Shown here: piece after piece, positions 44,119 through 53,179 of the stretch
Position numbering within the stretch: position 1 is the stretch's first letter
Layout of the letters: each line of letters starts with the position of its first letter
Assembly: GCF_028714775.1 (NCBI RefSeq)
Contig: NZ_JAQTLS010000008.1
Coordinates: 1-64,000 of the forward strand
Length of the DNA stretch: 64,000 nt
From: Thiothrix sp.
Lineage (GTDB): Bacteria > Pseudomonadota > Gammaproteobacteria > Thiotrichales > Thiotrichaceae
Direction of reading: 5' to 3'
Program-made: the position numbers and the translations under genes
Notes under the pieces: generated by a model
What the model was told of the DNA's origin: nothing
What the model saw: only the letters and a program-made list of their open reading frames with translations
Databases searched by the model: none

Positions 44119-45351
44119 ATGCTGGGTTACATCGACTGGATCATTATTCTGATTGCCTTAATGGCGGCGGTAGGGGCGCTTTTGCTGCTTTACCCGCAAA
44201 GTGGCAACCGCGATGTGCGGGGTATCCGCGAACTGCGCTCACAAGCCGAAAAAGACCGCAAACGCATTGCCGACGTATTGGAAATTACCCAACACGGCGC
44301 ACAAGATGCCGAAAGTTTGGTGAAGAAGCTCAAGGATCAGGTTTCTGATGTCAGCCGCAATTATCAGGCTACCCAAGCACGGGTTGAGCAAGTCGAGCGC
44401 ATGATTGAGCGCGTCAGTACGGCTGAGCATGAAATGCGTGACATTTCCACCCAACTGGGCGAACGTCTGCAACACCTGCAAGGCTATTGGGATGAGCAAT
44501 TGGGCGATTCCGTGGAAAGCGTCAAGCGCATCCGTGGCAAGTTAAAAGAAGGGCTGGAAAGTGTTGACGAAAGTCTGTTCCGCCTGCGTGACCAAGAGAA
44601 AATGGCGCAAGGTTTCACCCGCAAGCTGATTGACCATCATCAGCAGCAAGTGCAACACCAACAGGAAAATACCCGCCTGTCTGCCGAAGTCCATAGCCGT
44701 CTGGAAGACATGCTTAAAGAGTCCAGCCACTTGTTGGAGCAAATGCAACGTTACCAGCAAGATGCTGATGAGGTTTTCCAAAGCTTCAATCAAGAAATGT
44801 CGGGGATGGAATCGCAAGCCAGCGAACAGTTTACGGCGCTGTTCCAAACCACCGACCAAGCGCGTTCGGAACTGACTGCCGGTTTGGAAGAAAGCCGCCA
44901 ACATCTCGGCGAAATGCGCATCCGTGAAGCCCAAAGCGATGACCTCAGCCGCCGCATCCGTCAGCAGTTTGAACAGATTGACCACATCCGCGTGGAACGT
45001 ATCAGCAAGACCCTTGATCTGACCGACCAGATTTCCAATGACTTGCACAAAGGCGTGACCAACGCCCGCGAGATGTTGTCGACGTTGGAACGTGCCGTCA
45101 TGGATGTGTCTTCCTCGCTATCGGTGGCGCAGCCACAAGCGGAAAAGCAAAAGCAGCCGGAGGAGGTAATCGTTCCTACCGAGGAGGTTGCTCCTGTAGC
45201 AGCGCCTGTGTTGCCGCAAGCCAGCATTATTACCCTTCAGGATCATGCCGATGTCGATTTGCTGGATATGCTAGCTCCCGTGCATGGAGCCAATGCGGAC
45301 GCCGATGAAAGCAGTACCAGTAATCTTGTATCCTTGCGGGCTTATCGTTAA
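44119..45351 (+). CDS. Coiled-coil inner-membrane protein, unknown function
   Basis: A 410-residue protein with one N-terminal transmembrane helix (about 6-25) and a very long charged, glutamine-rich helical region (about 40-330) predicted as coiled coil, facing the cytoplasm. The last 70 residues are Pro/Val-rich and acidic. It resembles RmuC- or ZapG-like membrane-anchored coiled-coil proteins in layout, but no nuclease core is present. GGGGG precedes the ATG. It sits between the MltA pair and the VWA cluster. Confidence 0.6.
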   Translation: MLGYIDWIIILIALMAAVGALLLLYPQSGNRDVRGIRELRSQAEKDRKRIADVLEITQHGAQDAESLVKKLKDQVSDVSRNYQATQARVEQVERMIERVSTAEHEMRDISTQLGERLQHLQGYWDEQLGDSVESVKRIRGKLKEGLESVDESLFRLRDQEKMAQGFTRKLIDHHQQQVQHQQENTRLSAEVHSRLEDMLKESSHLLEQMQRYQQDADEVFQSFNQEMSGMESQASEQFTALFQTTDQARSELTAGLEESRQHLGEMRIREAQSDDLSRRIRQQFEQIDHIRVERISKTLDLTDQISNDLHKGVTNAREMLSTLERAVMDVSSSLSVAQPQAEKQKQPEEVIVPTEEVAPVAAPVLPQASIITLQDHADVDLLDMLAPVHGANADADESSTSNLVSLRAYR

Positions 45352-45426
45352 TTTGATTTGTATCATGAACTAACCCGCTAATGGGGCGTAGATTGCAGGG
45401 TAAACTTGCGATCTACAGGAATGCTC

Positions 45427-46677
45427 ATGAACAAAAATACGTTATTGGCAGGTGTGCTGCTGTGTTGTGCCCCTTTTGTACAAGCTGAAGAACGTGCCAT
45501 GCTGGTGCTGGACGCTTCCGGCAGTATGTGGGGTCAAATTGACGGTAAAGCCAAAATCGACATTGCCCGCGAATCCCTCAAAACTTTGGTGGCTGATTGG
45601 CCTGAAGGCCGCTCGGTCGGACTGGTCGCTTACGGTCATCGTCAAAAGGATGACTGCAACGACATTGAAACCCTGCTTCCGGCGGGTGCAGTGGATGCCG
45701 CTAAGATCAGTAAAATTGTTGACGGTTTAACCCCCAAAGGCAAAACCCCGCTTTCCGCCGCCGTCAAACATGCCGCAGAAGCCCTCAAATACACCGAAGA
45801 AAAAGCCACTGTCATCCTCATCAGCGATGGGGTGGAAACCTGTAACCTTGATCCTTGTGCATTGGGGACTGAACTGGAAAAGCTCGGTGTGGATTTCACC
45901 GCGCACGTCATCGGTTTCGATGTTGCCAAGGTGGAAGACCAAAAAGGTTTGCGCTGTCTGGCAGAAAACACGGGCGGGAAATTCATTTCCGCTGCCAATG
46001 CAGGCGAACTCAAAACGGCGCTGGAACAAACCGCCAAAGCCCCCGAACCAGAACCCCAACCCGCGCCAGCGCCTGAGAAAAAGCCCGAAGCACCTGTATT
46101 GCCCAAGGCCACGCTGACCGTTACCCCTGCTGAAACCATCAAGGGCGCAGAAATTGAGGTGAAGGTGGAAGGTGATGCCGACATGACGAAAGATGCTGGT
46201 ATGCACCTTGAACTGTTTATGGTTGGCAAAAATGTGGCAGTAAACCATCAATATTTGTATCAAGATAAAAAATTAGGCGGTTATAAGTCTGCCAAGTTCC
46301 GTATGCCTAACGTAACAGGGGATTTTGTCGTTCGGTTGGCAAAAGGCGATCACCGCGAATTGGTTGCTGAAGCTGCTGTGAAGGTTGTCGAAGCGGAAAT
46401 CAAGCTGCTCGCGCCAGCTCAAGCCGCACAGGGCAGTAAGATCGAAGTGAAATTGGATGCGCCGTTGGGATTGCGGGGCGATGTGCGCCTTTATCCGCAA
46501 AATGGCACGAAATCGGTTGGTTTGGGTTACGTGCGCGAAGATGCCGTTGAAAACTACAAGCCCATGAAATTCACGCTGCCGGAAGTCGCAGGCGTGTATG
46601 TCTTCAAATTTGAGGCAGCACCTGACAAGAAGGTCATGGCAGAACTGCCTATCCAGATTGGGGGAACGCAACCATGA
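45427..46677 (+). CDS. Exported von Willebrand factor A-domain protein
   Basis: A 416-residue periplasmic protein; AGGA lies 6 bases before the ATG at 45427. Signal peptide at 1-20. The VWA domain (about 24-215) has the metal-binding MIDAS pattern: DASGS near the start, a threonine in GKTPLSAA, and ISDGVET. Cysteine pairs (ETCNLDPC) suggest disulfides. A Pro-rich linker (about 218-240) leads to two immunoglobulin-like beta domains. It shares a 4-base overlap with the next gene, so the two are coupled. The substrate or partner is unknown. Confidence 0.8.
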   Translation: MNKNTLLAGVLLCCAPFVQAEERAMLVLDASGSMWGQIDGKAKIDIARESLKTLVADWPEGRSVGLVAYGHRQKDDCNDIETLLPAGAVDAAKISKIVDGLTPKGKTPLSAAVKHAAEALKYTEEKATVILISDGVETCNLDPCALGTELEKLGVDFTAHVIGFDVAKVEDQKGLRCLAENTGGKFISAANAGELKTALEQTAKAPEPEPQPAPAPEKKPEAPVLPKATLTVTPAETIKGAEIEVKVEGDADMTKDAGMHLELFMVGKNVAVNHQYLYQDKKLGGYKSAKFRMPNVTGDFVVRLAKGDHRELVAEAAVKVVEAEIKLLAPAQAAQGSKIEVKLDAPLGLRGDVRLYPQNGTKSVGLGYVREDAVENYKPMKFTLPEVAGVYVFKFEAAPDKKVMAELPIQIGGTQP

Positions 46678-47249
46678 ACTTAAAAAAAGCAATGTTACTG
46701 CCTGCCCTGTGTTTGGCTCTGTCTGCCAGCGCGTGGGCGGACGATGCCAGCGATGCCATTGATAAGGCCGCAGCCCTGTACAAAGAAGGCAAAACCCAAC
46801 AAGCCATTGCCCAACTGGAGTTGGCAACCCAGTTTATCCGCCAACAACGCGCTGAAGCCATGCAGCAAGTCTTGCCGGAACCGTTGGACGGTTGGGCAGC
46901 GGAAGAAGCCACGTCTTCCAGCGCGGGTTCTGCCATGTTGGGTGGTGGTTCCACCATCAAGCGTACTTACAGCAAGGATGACAAAAACCTCAGCATTGAG
47001 ATCATGGCAGATTCGCCGATGATGCAAAGCATGATGGCGATTTTCACCAACCCGATGTTCGGGGCGGCTGCTCAAGGCGGCAAGGTGCAAATGATTAACG
47101 GGCAGCAAGCTATCCTCAAGGATAACGGCCTGATGATGGTGGTAGATAACACTTTCATGATCCAGATCAATGCCGAGAAGGGGATGGATGCTGATTTGAT
47201 CGCTTATGCCAATGCAATTGACCTAAAAAAGTTGTCCAACTTCAAGTAA
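46674..47249 (+). CDS. Exported small protein coupled to the VWA gene
   Basis: A 191-residue protein with a signal peptide (1-22, ending AWADD). Residues 25-62 form a TPR-like helix pair (DKAAALYKEGKTQQAIAQLE). The rest is a beta-rich domain with methionine-rich MADSPMMQSMMAIFTNPMF. No family name can be given. Start overlaps the VWA gene's stop (ATGA). Confidence 0.6.
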   Translation: MNLKKAMLLPALCLALSASAWADDASDAIDKAAALYKEGKTQQAIAQLELATQFIRQQRAEAMQQVLPEPLDGWAAEEATSSSAGSAMLGGGSTIKRTYSKDDKNLSIEIMADSPMMQSMMAIFTNPMFGAAAQGGKVQMINGQQAILKDNGLMMVVDNTFMIQINAEKGMDADLIAYANAIDLKKLSNFK

Positions 47250-47271
47250 GTCGATAAGAAGGAACAAAGTT

Positions 47272-48066
47272 ATGAAACGAGTGCAACTGAAAATGGCAGC
47301 GCTTGCCCTGCTAGTGATGGCAGGCTGCGTGGAAAACCCCGTCATCAATGACGCCCATGCCAATTACGCCGACATTGCCCGTCCATCATTGGCGGTGGAT
47401 GTGAAAGTGGATGGCGACCAAAGCGGCGCTGCCCGCGAATTCCCGGTTAATGGCAATCCTGCGCATTACCGCGCTTATGTGCAAGCCAATCCGGGCGAGC
47501 GTTACCGTCTGCGTGTAACCAATCACTCCGGGCAACGTGTTGGTGTCGTTATTGCGGTGGATGGGCGTAACATCCTCAGCGGTAAGCAGTCAAACTTAGC
47601 CAATAATGAGCGCATGTACATTTTGGAACCTTATGAAAGCAGCAGTTATGAGGGCTGGCGCACAGGGCAAAACCAAACTAACCGCTTCTTTTTCACGGAG
47701 TCGACGAATTCCTATGCGGCTGCGTGGGGTGATACCAGTGCGATGGGGGTGATTGCGATGGCGGCGTATGCGGAAAATGTTCCCATTCCCGTGCCGATGT
47801 TAGAAGAACGCATGGCAGCGCCTTCCCCGATGGCTCCTGCTGCTGCCCCTGCGCCGGGGACAGGTTTCGGTGAGTCTACGTATTCGCCCAGCCATACGGT
47901 TGATTTTGAGCCAGTTAGCAGCCCAATGGAAAAGCTGTTCCTGAAATACGAATGGCGGCAGACCTTGTGCGACAAACACATATTGCCAGAATGCCGCACC
48001 TCATCCGGTGGCAACCGTTTCTGGCCTGACAACGGCGGCTATGCGCCACCGCCACCACGCCATTAA
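47272..48066 (+). CDS. Lipoprotein in the VWA cluster
   Basis: A 264-residue lipoprotein (lipobox MAGC, Cys19). Residues about 65-150 form a beta-sandwich with YRLRVTNHSGQRVGVVIAVDGRN and LEPYESSSYEGWR. A Pro/Ala-rich linker (about 180-205) leads to a conserved-looking C-terminal piece with two cysteines (TLCDKHILPECRTSSG). It follows the 191-residue gene by 22 bases. Probably an envelope partner of the VWA protein. Confidence 0.62.
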   Translation: MKRVQLKMAALALLVMAGCVENPVINDAHANYADIARPSLAVDVKVDGDQSGAAREFPVNGNPAHYRAYVQANPGERYRLRVTNHSGQRVGVVIAVDGRNILSGKQSNLANNERMYILEPYESSSYEGWRTGQNQTNRFFFTESTNSYAAAWGDTSAMGVIAMAAYAENVPIPVPMLEERMAAPSPMAPAAAPAPGTGFGESTYSPSHTVDFEPVSSPMEKLFLKYEWRQTLCDKHILPECRTSSGGNRFWPDNGGYAPPPPRH

Positions 48067-48073
48067 GTAACGG

Positions 48074-48763
48074 TTATTCGCTTGCCCCCACGAAATCACC
48101 CATCTTGGGGGCAAACGGATCCATCACCACGATTTCGCCGTCTTTAATACGGCGCATCAGGTTGTCGCCGTGCAAATCCCACGCAAGGTGTGCTTCGTGT
48201 TCGCGGAAATATTTGCATAATTTGCGGATGTCGTCCGCCAAGCTATCGCCGTAGCGTTCCCGAATCCACGAAATGATTTCGCCACGGGCTTGCTCGTCTT
48301 TCCAGTCCATCCCGTAGACATTTTCAGTGAAGAAATTGGAGTCGGCTTCGTCTAGGTGTTCCAAACGCTCCATGACGTAAATCATGCGGTAGTCGGGTTC
48401 ATCGTAAGAGAATAGGCGGATAGTGGACGGGTCAAGGTTATTGTTTTCCTCATCCAGCACCCCGATGCGGCGGATGAACGGGACTTTGACCAAATCCATC
48501 TGTTTGATGGCATCGCTGAAATATTCTAGCCCCAAGGCGTATTTTTCCAAGATGACGTAATCCGCCCATGCAGCGGTGGTCGTGTCAGCCAGAAAAACCT
48601 GTTTACAACGGGCACATTTGACGCGGAGGTGTTTGCCGTGGTCAAAGCAGCTCAGTTCGTACACATTGGTCAGGAAGGTGTTTTCGCATTGGGGGCAGTT
48701 CATGCGTTTGAACTTACCCTGCACGAAACATTCTAGAATGTCTTTGCTAGAGTCCGTATCCAT
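48074..48763 (-). CDS. Kinase-like protein with N-terminal zinc-ribbon motifs
   Basis: A 229-residue cytosolic protein started at the ATG at 48763. Two CxxC pairs at 23-26 (CPQC) and about 51-54 (CARC) look like one zinc ribbon. The C-terminal half carries a kinase-type catalytic loop, HLAWDLHGDNLMRR, and a metal-binding VVMDPFAP, but no recognisable ATP-binding N-lobe except a short IRRIGVLDEE stretch. It may be a phage-type or atypical kinase. It lies 2 bases after the HAD-like gene and is clearly co-transcribed with it. Confidence 0.6.
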   Translation of the reverse strand: MDTDSSKDILECFVQGKFKRMNCPQCENTFLTNVYELSCFDHGKHLRVKCARCKQVFLADTTTAAWADYVILEKYALGLEYFSDAIKQMDLVKVPFIRRIGVLDEENNNLDPSTIRLFSYDEPDYRMIYVMERLEHLDEADSNFFTENVYGMDWKDEQARGEIISWIRERYGDSLADDIRKLCKYFREHEAHLAWDLHGDNLMRRIKDGEIVVMDPFAPKMGDFVGASE

Positions 48764-48765
48764 AA

Positions 48766-49236
48766 TTAATAGTCTATGCCGTTGTTCAGGAGGAATGGGG
48801 TTCCGCACTGGCTGATGCCGGGGAAGTAATCGTCGATCCACAGGCCGACGCTGATCCCTTCATGCAGCATGAAGGCGCGTTTACGTTTGCCATCGGTGGT
48901 GTATACCTTGATGCCTGCATCATGCACTTTGTCATGAATTTCTTCGAGGTTGCCGTGTAGGTCATCCCGCAAGGTACAGATGATGGGTTCCCAATTGTGG
49001 GCGCGGTAAGCGTCGATGAGGTCAAGGTAGAAATCCACATCAGCGGTAATGGTATTGTCAAAGTCAATGGCAATCACACGGGATGTAAGCGAATCAGCCA
49101 TCACATACTGGTCAACGATGAATTCGTTGAATTCCCTATGGATGCGGTGCTCCCCATTGATTTCGATGGCGCTTTTCAGCACCTCAAAAGCCGGGTGTGG
49201 ATTGTGGGGTCGATGATAAAAAACGAGTCCACTCAT
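48766..49236 (-). CDS. HAD-superfamily hydrolase-like protein
   Basis: A 156-residue cytosolic protein. IAIDFDNTITADVDFY holds the HAD nucleophile motif DxDxT (D-F-D-N-T), and LWIDDYFPG supplies the late acidic pair. There is no separate cap domain. The first 50 residues are an extra alpha/beta segment. Phosphatase activity is plausible; pairing with a kinase-like gene suggests opposing activities. Confidence 0.65.
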   Translation of the reverse strand: MSGLVFYHRPHNPHPAFEVLKSAIEINGEHRIHREFNEFIVDQYVMADSLTSRVIAIDFDNTITADVDFYLDLIDAYRAHNWEPIICTLRDDLHGNLEEIHDKVHDAGIKVYTTDGKRKRAFMLHEGISVGLWIDDYFPGISQCGTPFLLNNGIDY

Positions 49237-49382
49237 TAACGAAAATCTCTCTTTCTCTCTAGCGTGTGTAAGGTATCTGTCGTGTTGTTTTTATGCTACT
49301 AGGATAGGGGTTAAATGCCCTGTATACAATGAGATAAAGCAAGGTTTACGTAGTCGGGGAATAAAAAAGTGGGGGAAAAGAG

Positions 49383-49402
49383 AAAGGCCCCGAAGGGCCT
49401 TT
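49383..49402 (-). terminator. Terminator downstream of actP
   Basis: AAAGGCCC (49383-49390) and GGGCCTTT (49395-49402) form an 8-base stem with a CGAA loop. On the minus strand a CTCTTTTCCCC run follows. It ends the acetate-permease transcript. Confidence 0.75.
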
Positions 49403-49439
49403 CCTTTGTTCGACAAGTTTGCCAGATGGCAATCGCCGC

Positions 49440-51476
49440 TTAGTGTGCTTGCGCAGCTTCAGCGTTGATACCAGTGTTCTGACGAACATACAACTCGTCC
49501 CACATTTCTTCTGCGCGACGGTCACGAGTGAACAGTGAGAGCAGAATTGTCACCAAGAAGCCCAATGGGATGGAGATCAAACCAGGGTTCTTCAGCAAGA
49601 ACGTCGGTTTTTCCAAGCCCATCATGCTGGTGGTTTGGCCTTCAAACTTTTTCAAGTCGCCTTCAGCAGCTTTGATGGCTTTTTCCAGACCAGCAATTTC
49701 CTTACTCTTAGCAGTTTTTGCTGCTTCATCAGTCAGGGTTGCCAGATCAGCTTGCGCCTTTGCCAGTTTTTCAACTGCGCCGGGCTTCGCTGGTTTTTCT
49801 GGGGAAGCTTTCACTGCTTTCTTGCACGCTGGGTCTGCAAACAGTTCGCACATGAAACCACCCACAGCAGGGGTTGCTTCTGTTACGGCTGGTTTTGCAG
49901 GTTCACCTTGCAGGACTTTGTTCGCATCAGCAATTTTAGCCAATGGGTAAGTCATGTTCGGGGAGATCATTACCAGATAGATAGCACTGATTGCACCAAC
50001 CAACATACCGCCGACGACGCCGTAGGTATTGGTTTTCTTCCAGTACAGGGTCAGGAAGACCGCTGGCAGGTTAGAAGATGCAGCAACCGCGAAGGCCAGT
50101 GCTACCAAGTGGGCAACGTTTTGACCCTTAGCAGCAATACCAACGTAGATAGCCAATGCGCCAACGATAACGGTAGCAACGCGGGCAGCAGTGATTTGCT
50201 CTTTCGCAGTAGCGTGGTCGCCACGTACAACACCCACATACAAGTCATGGGACATTGCAGAAGCAGCCGCCAGTACCAGACCAGCAACAACCGCTACGAT
50301 GGTAGCAAATGCAACCGCAGCAACGAATGCCAAGAACAAGTTACCCAGTACGGAGTCAGCACCGCCACCGATGAACTGTGCCAGCAATGGAGCAGCCATG
50401 TTGCCGCCTTTATCCAGACCTGCGATAGCAGATGGAGTAACGTGCATTGCAGCGCCCAAGCCCAAGAACAGAGTCAGGACATAGAAGCCACCGATGATAG
50501 CCATTGCCCAGATAACAGATTGACGTGCAGCTTGTGCTGTTGGAACAGTGAAGAAGCGCATCAGGATGTGTGGCATACCCGCAGTACCCAGTACCAGAGC
50601 CATACCCAGAGAGATTTGGTCAATCGGGCTCTTCAGGTACAGGCCAGGTTCGAGGAAGCGTTGGCCCAGTTCAGCAGGTGTCATGTTGGCAGCAGCATCG
50701 CCGACCAGTTTAGCAACTTGCTTTTGGATGTCAGGATTGTCAACAGCCGCTTGCAGGAAGCCAGGGAAGGAGAAGCCATACTGACCCCAAGTGAACGCAA
50801 CCAACAAGATAGAAGCTGTTACCAGCAGGATTGCCTTGATGATTTGAACCCAAGTGGTTGCTTTCATGCCGCCGAAGATAACGTAAGTCAGCATCAGCAC
50901 GCCTACCGCCATAACGGAAATTTCATAGTCAATACCGATCAGGGTTTTGACCAGAACGCCGCCGCCTACCATCTGTGCAGTCAGGTAGAAAGTGGAAACC
51001 GTAACGGTGGAAATCGCTGCAACAGTTTTGGATGCTTTAGGGCCGTTACGGAAAGCCAGAATGTCACCCAGTGTGTATTTACCGATGTTACGGCAGGGTT
51101 CAGCAATGACCAACAGTACGGTGATGTAAGCCACCAACCAACCTACGGAGTACATGAAGCCATCATACCCGTAGAGGGAGATCAGACCAGCAATACCGAG
51201 GAAAGATGCTGCTGACAGGTAGTCACCGGCAATCGCCCAGCCGTTTTGAATACCAGTAACAGAACGCCCTGCGGCATAGAAGTCAGACGCAGAGTGGGTT
51301 TGCTTTGCAGCACGGTAAGTAACGTACATGGTCAGGCCGATGATCGCGCCAAATACCAAGAATGTCAGGAACTTGAACTTATCAGCTACGGCGCCAGCGT
51401 CCGCAGCAAAGGCTGCTTGGCTTGCCAACAATGTCAGTAACAGGGCTATCGAGCCAGTCCAGAAAGTTTTCTTCAT
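49440..51476 (-). CDS. actP: Cation/acetate symporter ActP with an extra hydrophilic insert
   Basis: A 678-residue sodium:solute symporter-family protein with about thirteen membrane helices. SASDFYAAGRSVTGIQNGWAI, GDYLSAASFLGIAGLI and FTVPTAQAARQS-like segments are typical of ActP (motifs given in part). It is roughly 130 residues longer than E. coli ActP. The excess is a Lys/Ala/Glu-rich helical insert (about 535-640) with two cysteines (FMCELFADPACKK) between the last helices. Strong codon bias suggests high expression. The partner DUF485 gene lies 11 bases upstream. Confidence 0.88.
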   Translation of the reverse strand: MKKTFWTGSIALLLTLLASQAAFAADAGAVADKFKFLTFLVFGAIIGLTMYVTYRAAKQTHSASDFYAAGRSVTGIQNGWAIAGDYLSAASFLGIAGLISLYGYDGFMYSVGWLVAYITVLLVIAEPCRNIGKYTLGDILAFRNGPKASKTVAAISTVTVSTFYLTAQMVGGGVLVKTLIGIDYEISVMAVGVLMLTYVIFGGMKATTWVQIIKAILLVTASILLVAFTWGQYGFSFPGFLQAAVDNPDIQKQVAKLVGDAAANMTPAELGQRFLEPGLYLKSPIDQISLGMALVLGTAGMPHILMRFFTVPTAQAARQSVIWAMAIIGGFYVLTLFLGLGAAMHVTPSAIAGLDKGGNMAAPLLAQFIGGGADSVLGNLFLAFVAAVAFATIVAVVAGLVLAAASAMSHDLYVGVVRGDHATAKEQITAARVATVIVGALAIYVGIAAKGQNVAHLVALAFAVAASSNLPAVFLTLYWKKTNTYGVVGGMLVGAISAIYLVMISPNMTYPLAKIADANKVLQGEPAKPAVTEATPAVGGFMCELFADPACKKAVKASPEKPAKPGAVEKLAKAQADLATLTDEAAKTAKSKEIAGLEKAIKAAEGDLKKFEGQTTSMMGLEKPTFLLKNPGLISIPLGFLVTILLSLFTRDRRAEEMWDELYVRQNTGINAEAAQAH

Positions 51477-51487
51477 GTCTCTCTCCC

Positions 51488-51802
51488 TTACTTCATTAAA
51501 TGTGCGTCACGGACGATTTCGGCTGCCATAGCATCGAAATCGCGGTTGGCGCGGCGAGTGTAGATAAAGGCAATGCTCCAAGCTACGATGAACTCAGACA
51601 AAGCAAACAGGATGCCGACGTTGACCGGCCCCCAGACTTTGATTTTGTACAGTTCAGGATAGTAGCCAGCCCCAATAGGTAGCAGGAAATAGTAAACGAT
51701 TGAAAAGATCATCAGACCCCACAAGAATAGTGTTTTCTTCTTGTGCAAAGCCTGAAAACGAGGATCGCTATCAATAGCGGCCCAGTTGATGTTTGACGAC
51801 AT
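51488..51802 (-). CDS. DUF485/YjcH-family partner of the acetate permease
   Basis: A 104-residue protein with two hydrophobic segments (about 28-50 and 60-82) and the family ending AFIYTRRANRDFD. In many bacteria this small protein is encoded directly before actP; its exact role is unclear. The gene leads the two-gene operon. Confidence 0.85.
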   Translation of the reverse strand: MSSNINWAAIDSDPRFQALHKKKTLFLWGLMIFSIVYYFLLPIGAGYYPELYKIKVWGPVNVGILFALSEFIVAWSIAFIYTRRANRDFDAMAAEIVRDAHLMK

Positions 51803-51989
51803 AATATAAGACTCCTCCGTTTGAGCTACAAACGCTTCGAGTTTAGCTTGAATGCAAACAGGATGTAAATTGCTGTAAGCATAAATTCTATGGATTGCCC
51901 AACATTTTGTAGATATTTGTGCGGTGCTTTAGGGGAAATATAAGCGTTTTCTACAATAAACCCATCATTATTGTCGACAATCTTGTTTT

Positions 51990-52007
51990 TGCACCAAAAT
52001 GGTGCTT
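51990..52007. promoter_or_regulatory. NtrC-binding site upstream of ntrB
   Basis: TGCACCAAAATGGTGCTT matches the NtrC consensus (TGCAC, A/T-rich centre, GGTGCA) with a perfect GCACC-N5-GGTGC palindrome. It lies about 92 bases before the sigma-54 promoter below, a usual enhancer distance. This fits NtrC controlling its own operon. It is also within the 321-base space shared with the divergent DUF485-actP genes; I see nothing else there but their promoter. Confidence 0.75.
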
Positions 52008-52081
52008 AAAGATAGTGGTAAAACGTGCAAAAAGAGTGCGTATCGTCCATTATCCTACTGATTTTACGGAATTATCAGCTA

Positions 52082-52097
52082 TGGCACTGAAATTGCA
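52082..52097 (+). promoter_or_regulatory. Sigma-54 promoter of ntrBC
   Basis: TGGCAC-TGAAA-TTGCA is a perfect -24/-12 consensus with the GG and GC doublets 10 bases apart. The start would fall near 52108, giving a leader of about 16 bases to the ATG at 52124. Confidence 0.8.
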
Positions 52098-52123
52098 TAT
52101 TATTTCACATGAAAGAAGCAAAA

Positions 52124-53179
52124 ATGAACCGTCATGATCTGTTGGACATCCTCACTTGCGCTATTTTGGTGCTGGATGAGAAAAAACGGGTGGTTTACAT
52201 GAACCAGTCGGGGGAAGTGCTGTTTGGGCAGAGCCAGCAGCGGGCGTTGGGAGAGCCGGTTGCACAGCTTTTGCGCAGCGATATTTTTCATGAGCATTTG
52301 GAGCTGACGCGGTGTCAGCACGATCCGCAGTCGATTCGTGAGTGTGCGGTGGAGCTGGGCAATGGTGAACAAATCACCATTGATTGCATCATTACGCCCT
52401 TATCCGTGCATGACTGGACAAACCATGTGTTGCTGGAAATCCAGCGCGTTGACCGTCAGTTACGTATCGTGCGTGAAGAGCAGATGATCCACCAGCAGCA
52501 GGCGATCCGCGAACTGGTGCGTGGCATTGCGCATGAAATCAAGAATCCTTTGGGTGGTTTGCGTGGCGCTGCGCAGTTATTGGAAAGCGAGCTGGACAAC
52601 CCGGAACTCAAGGAATACACGCAGATCATCATTTCTGAAGCTGACCGCCTGAAAAATCTGGTGAATGGCTTATTGGGGCCGCGTACCTTGCCGCGCCCAG
52701 AAGCTGTCAACATTCACGAGGTGTTGGAGCATGTGCGCAGTCTGGTCAGTGCCGGTGCTTCGCCAGAGCTGCATTTTGTGCGGGATTACGACCCCAGTAT
52801 CCCGGAGTTCCAAGGCGACCGCGACCAGTTGGTGCAGGTGGTGCTGAATATTGTCACCAATGCTATCCGCGTATTGGATGGCAAAGGCGTGGTGCAATTG
52901 CGTACCCGTATCCTGCGCCAGTTTACCATCCAGCAGGTGCGTTACCGCCATGTGCTGAAAGTTGATATTTGTGATAACGGGGCAGGCGTTCCCGAGCATT
53001 TGCGTGACAAGCTGTTCCTGCCAATGGTCAGTGGTCATGCGGAAGGCAGCGGACTTGGCCTAGCAATTGCACAGTCGTTGGTACGTCGCCACCACGGGCT
53101 GATCCAGTATGAATCAGTGCCCGGTTACACGTGTTTTTCTATCCTGATTCCGTTGGAGAATGGACATGCCCCTCGCTGA
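52124..53179 (+). CDS. glnL: Nitrogen-regulation sensor kinase NtrB (GlnL)
   Basis: A 351-residue cytosolic histidine kinase. I chose the ATG at 52124 because the predicted transcript start lies at about 52108, leaving the upstream ATG (52109) without a leader. PAS domain at about 5-110; the phosphorylated histidine is in GIAHEIKNPLGGLRGAAQLL; N and G boxes follow (NIVTNAIRVLDG, GSGLGLAIAQSL). It answers to PII and phosphorylates NtrC. It overlaps ntrC. Confidence 0.92.
   Translation: MNRHDLLDILTCAILVLDEKKRVVYMNQSGEVLFGQSQQRALGEPVAQLLRSDIFHEHLELTRCQHDPQSIRECAVELGNGEQITIDCIITPLSVHDWTNHVLLEIQRVDRQLRIVREEQMIHQQQAIRELVRGIAHEIKNPLGGLRGAAQLLESELDNPELKEYTQIIISEADRLKNLVNGLLGPRTLPRPEAVNIHEVLEHVRSLVSAGASPELHFVRDYDPSIPEFQGDRDQLVQVVLNIVTNAIRVLDGKGVVQLRTRILRQFTIQQVRYRHVLKVDICDNGAGVPEHLRDKLFLPMVSGHAEGSGLGLAIAQSLVRRHHGLIQYESVPGYTCFSILIPLENGHAPR

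Noticed and set aside
49635-51215. 526-codon open frame on the plus strand
   Set aside because: It is antisense to actP over its length, rich in Gln/Ser/Cys, has no ribosome site and reflects the biased codons of a highly expressed gene.
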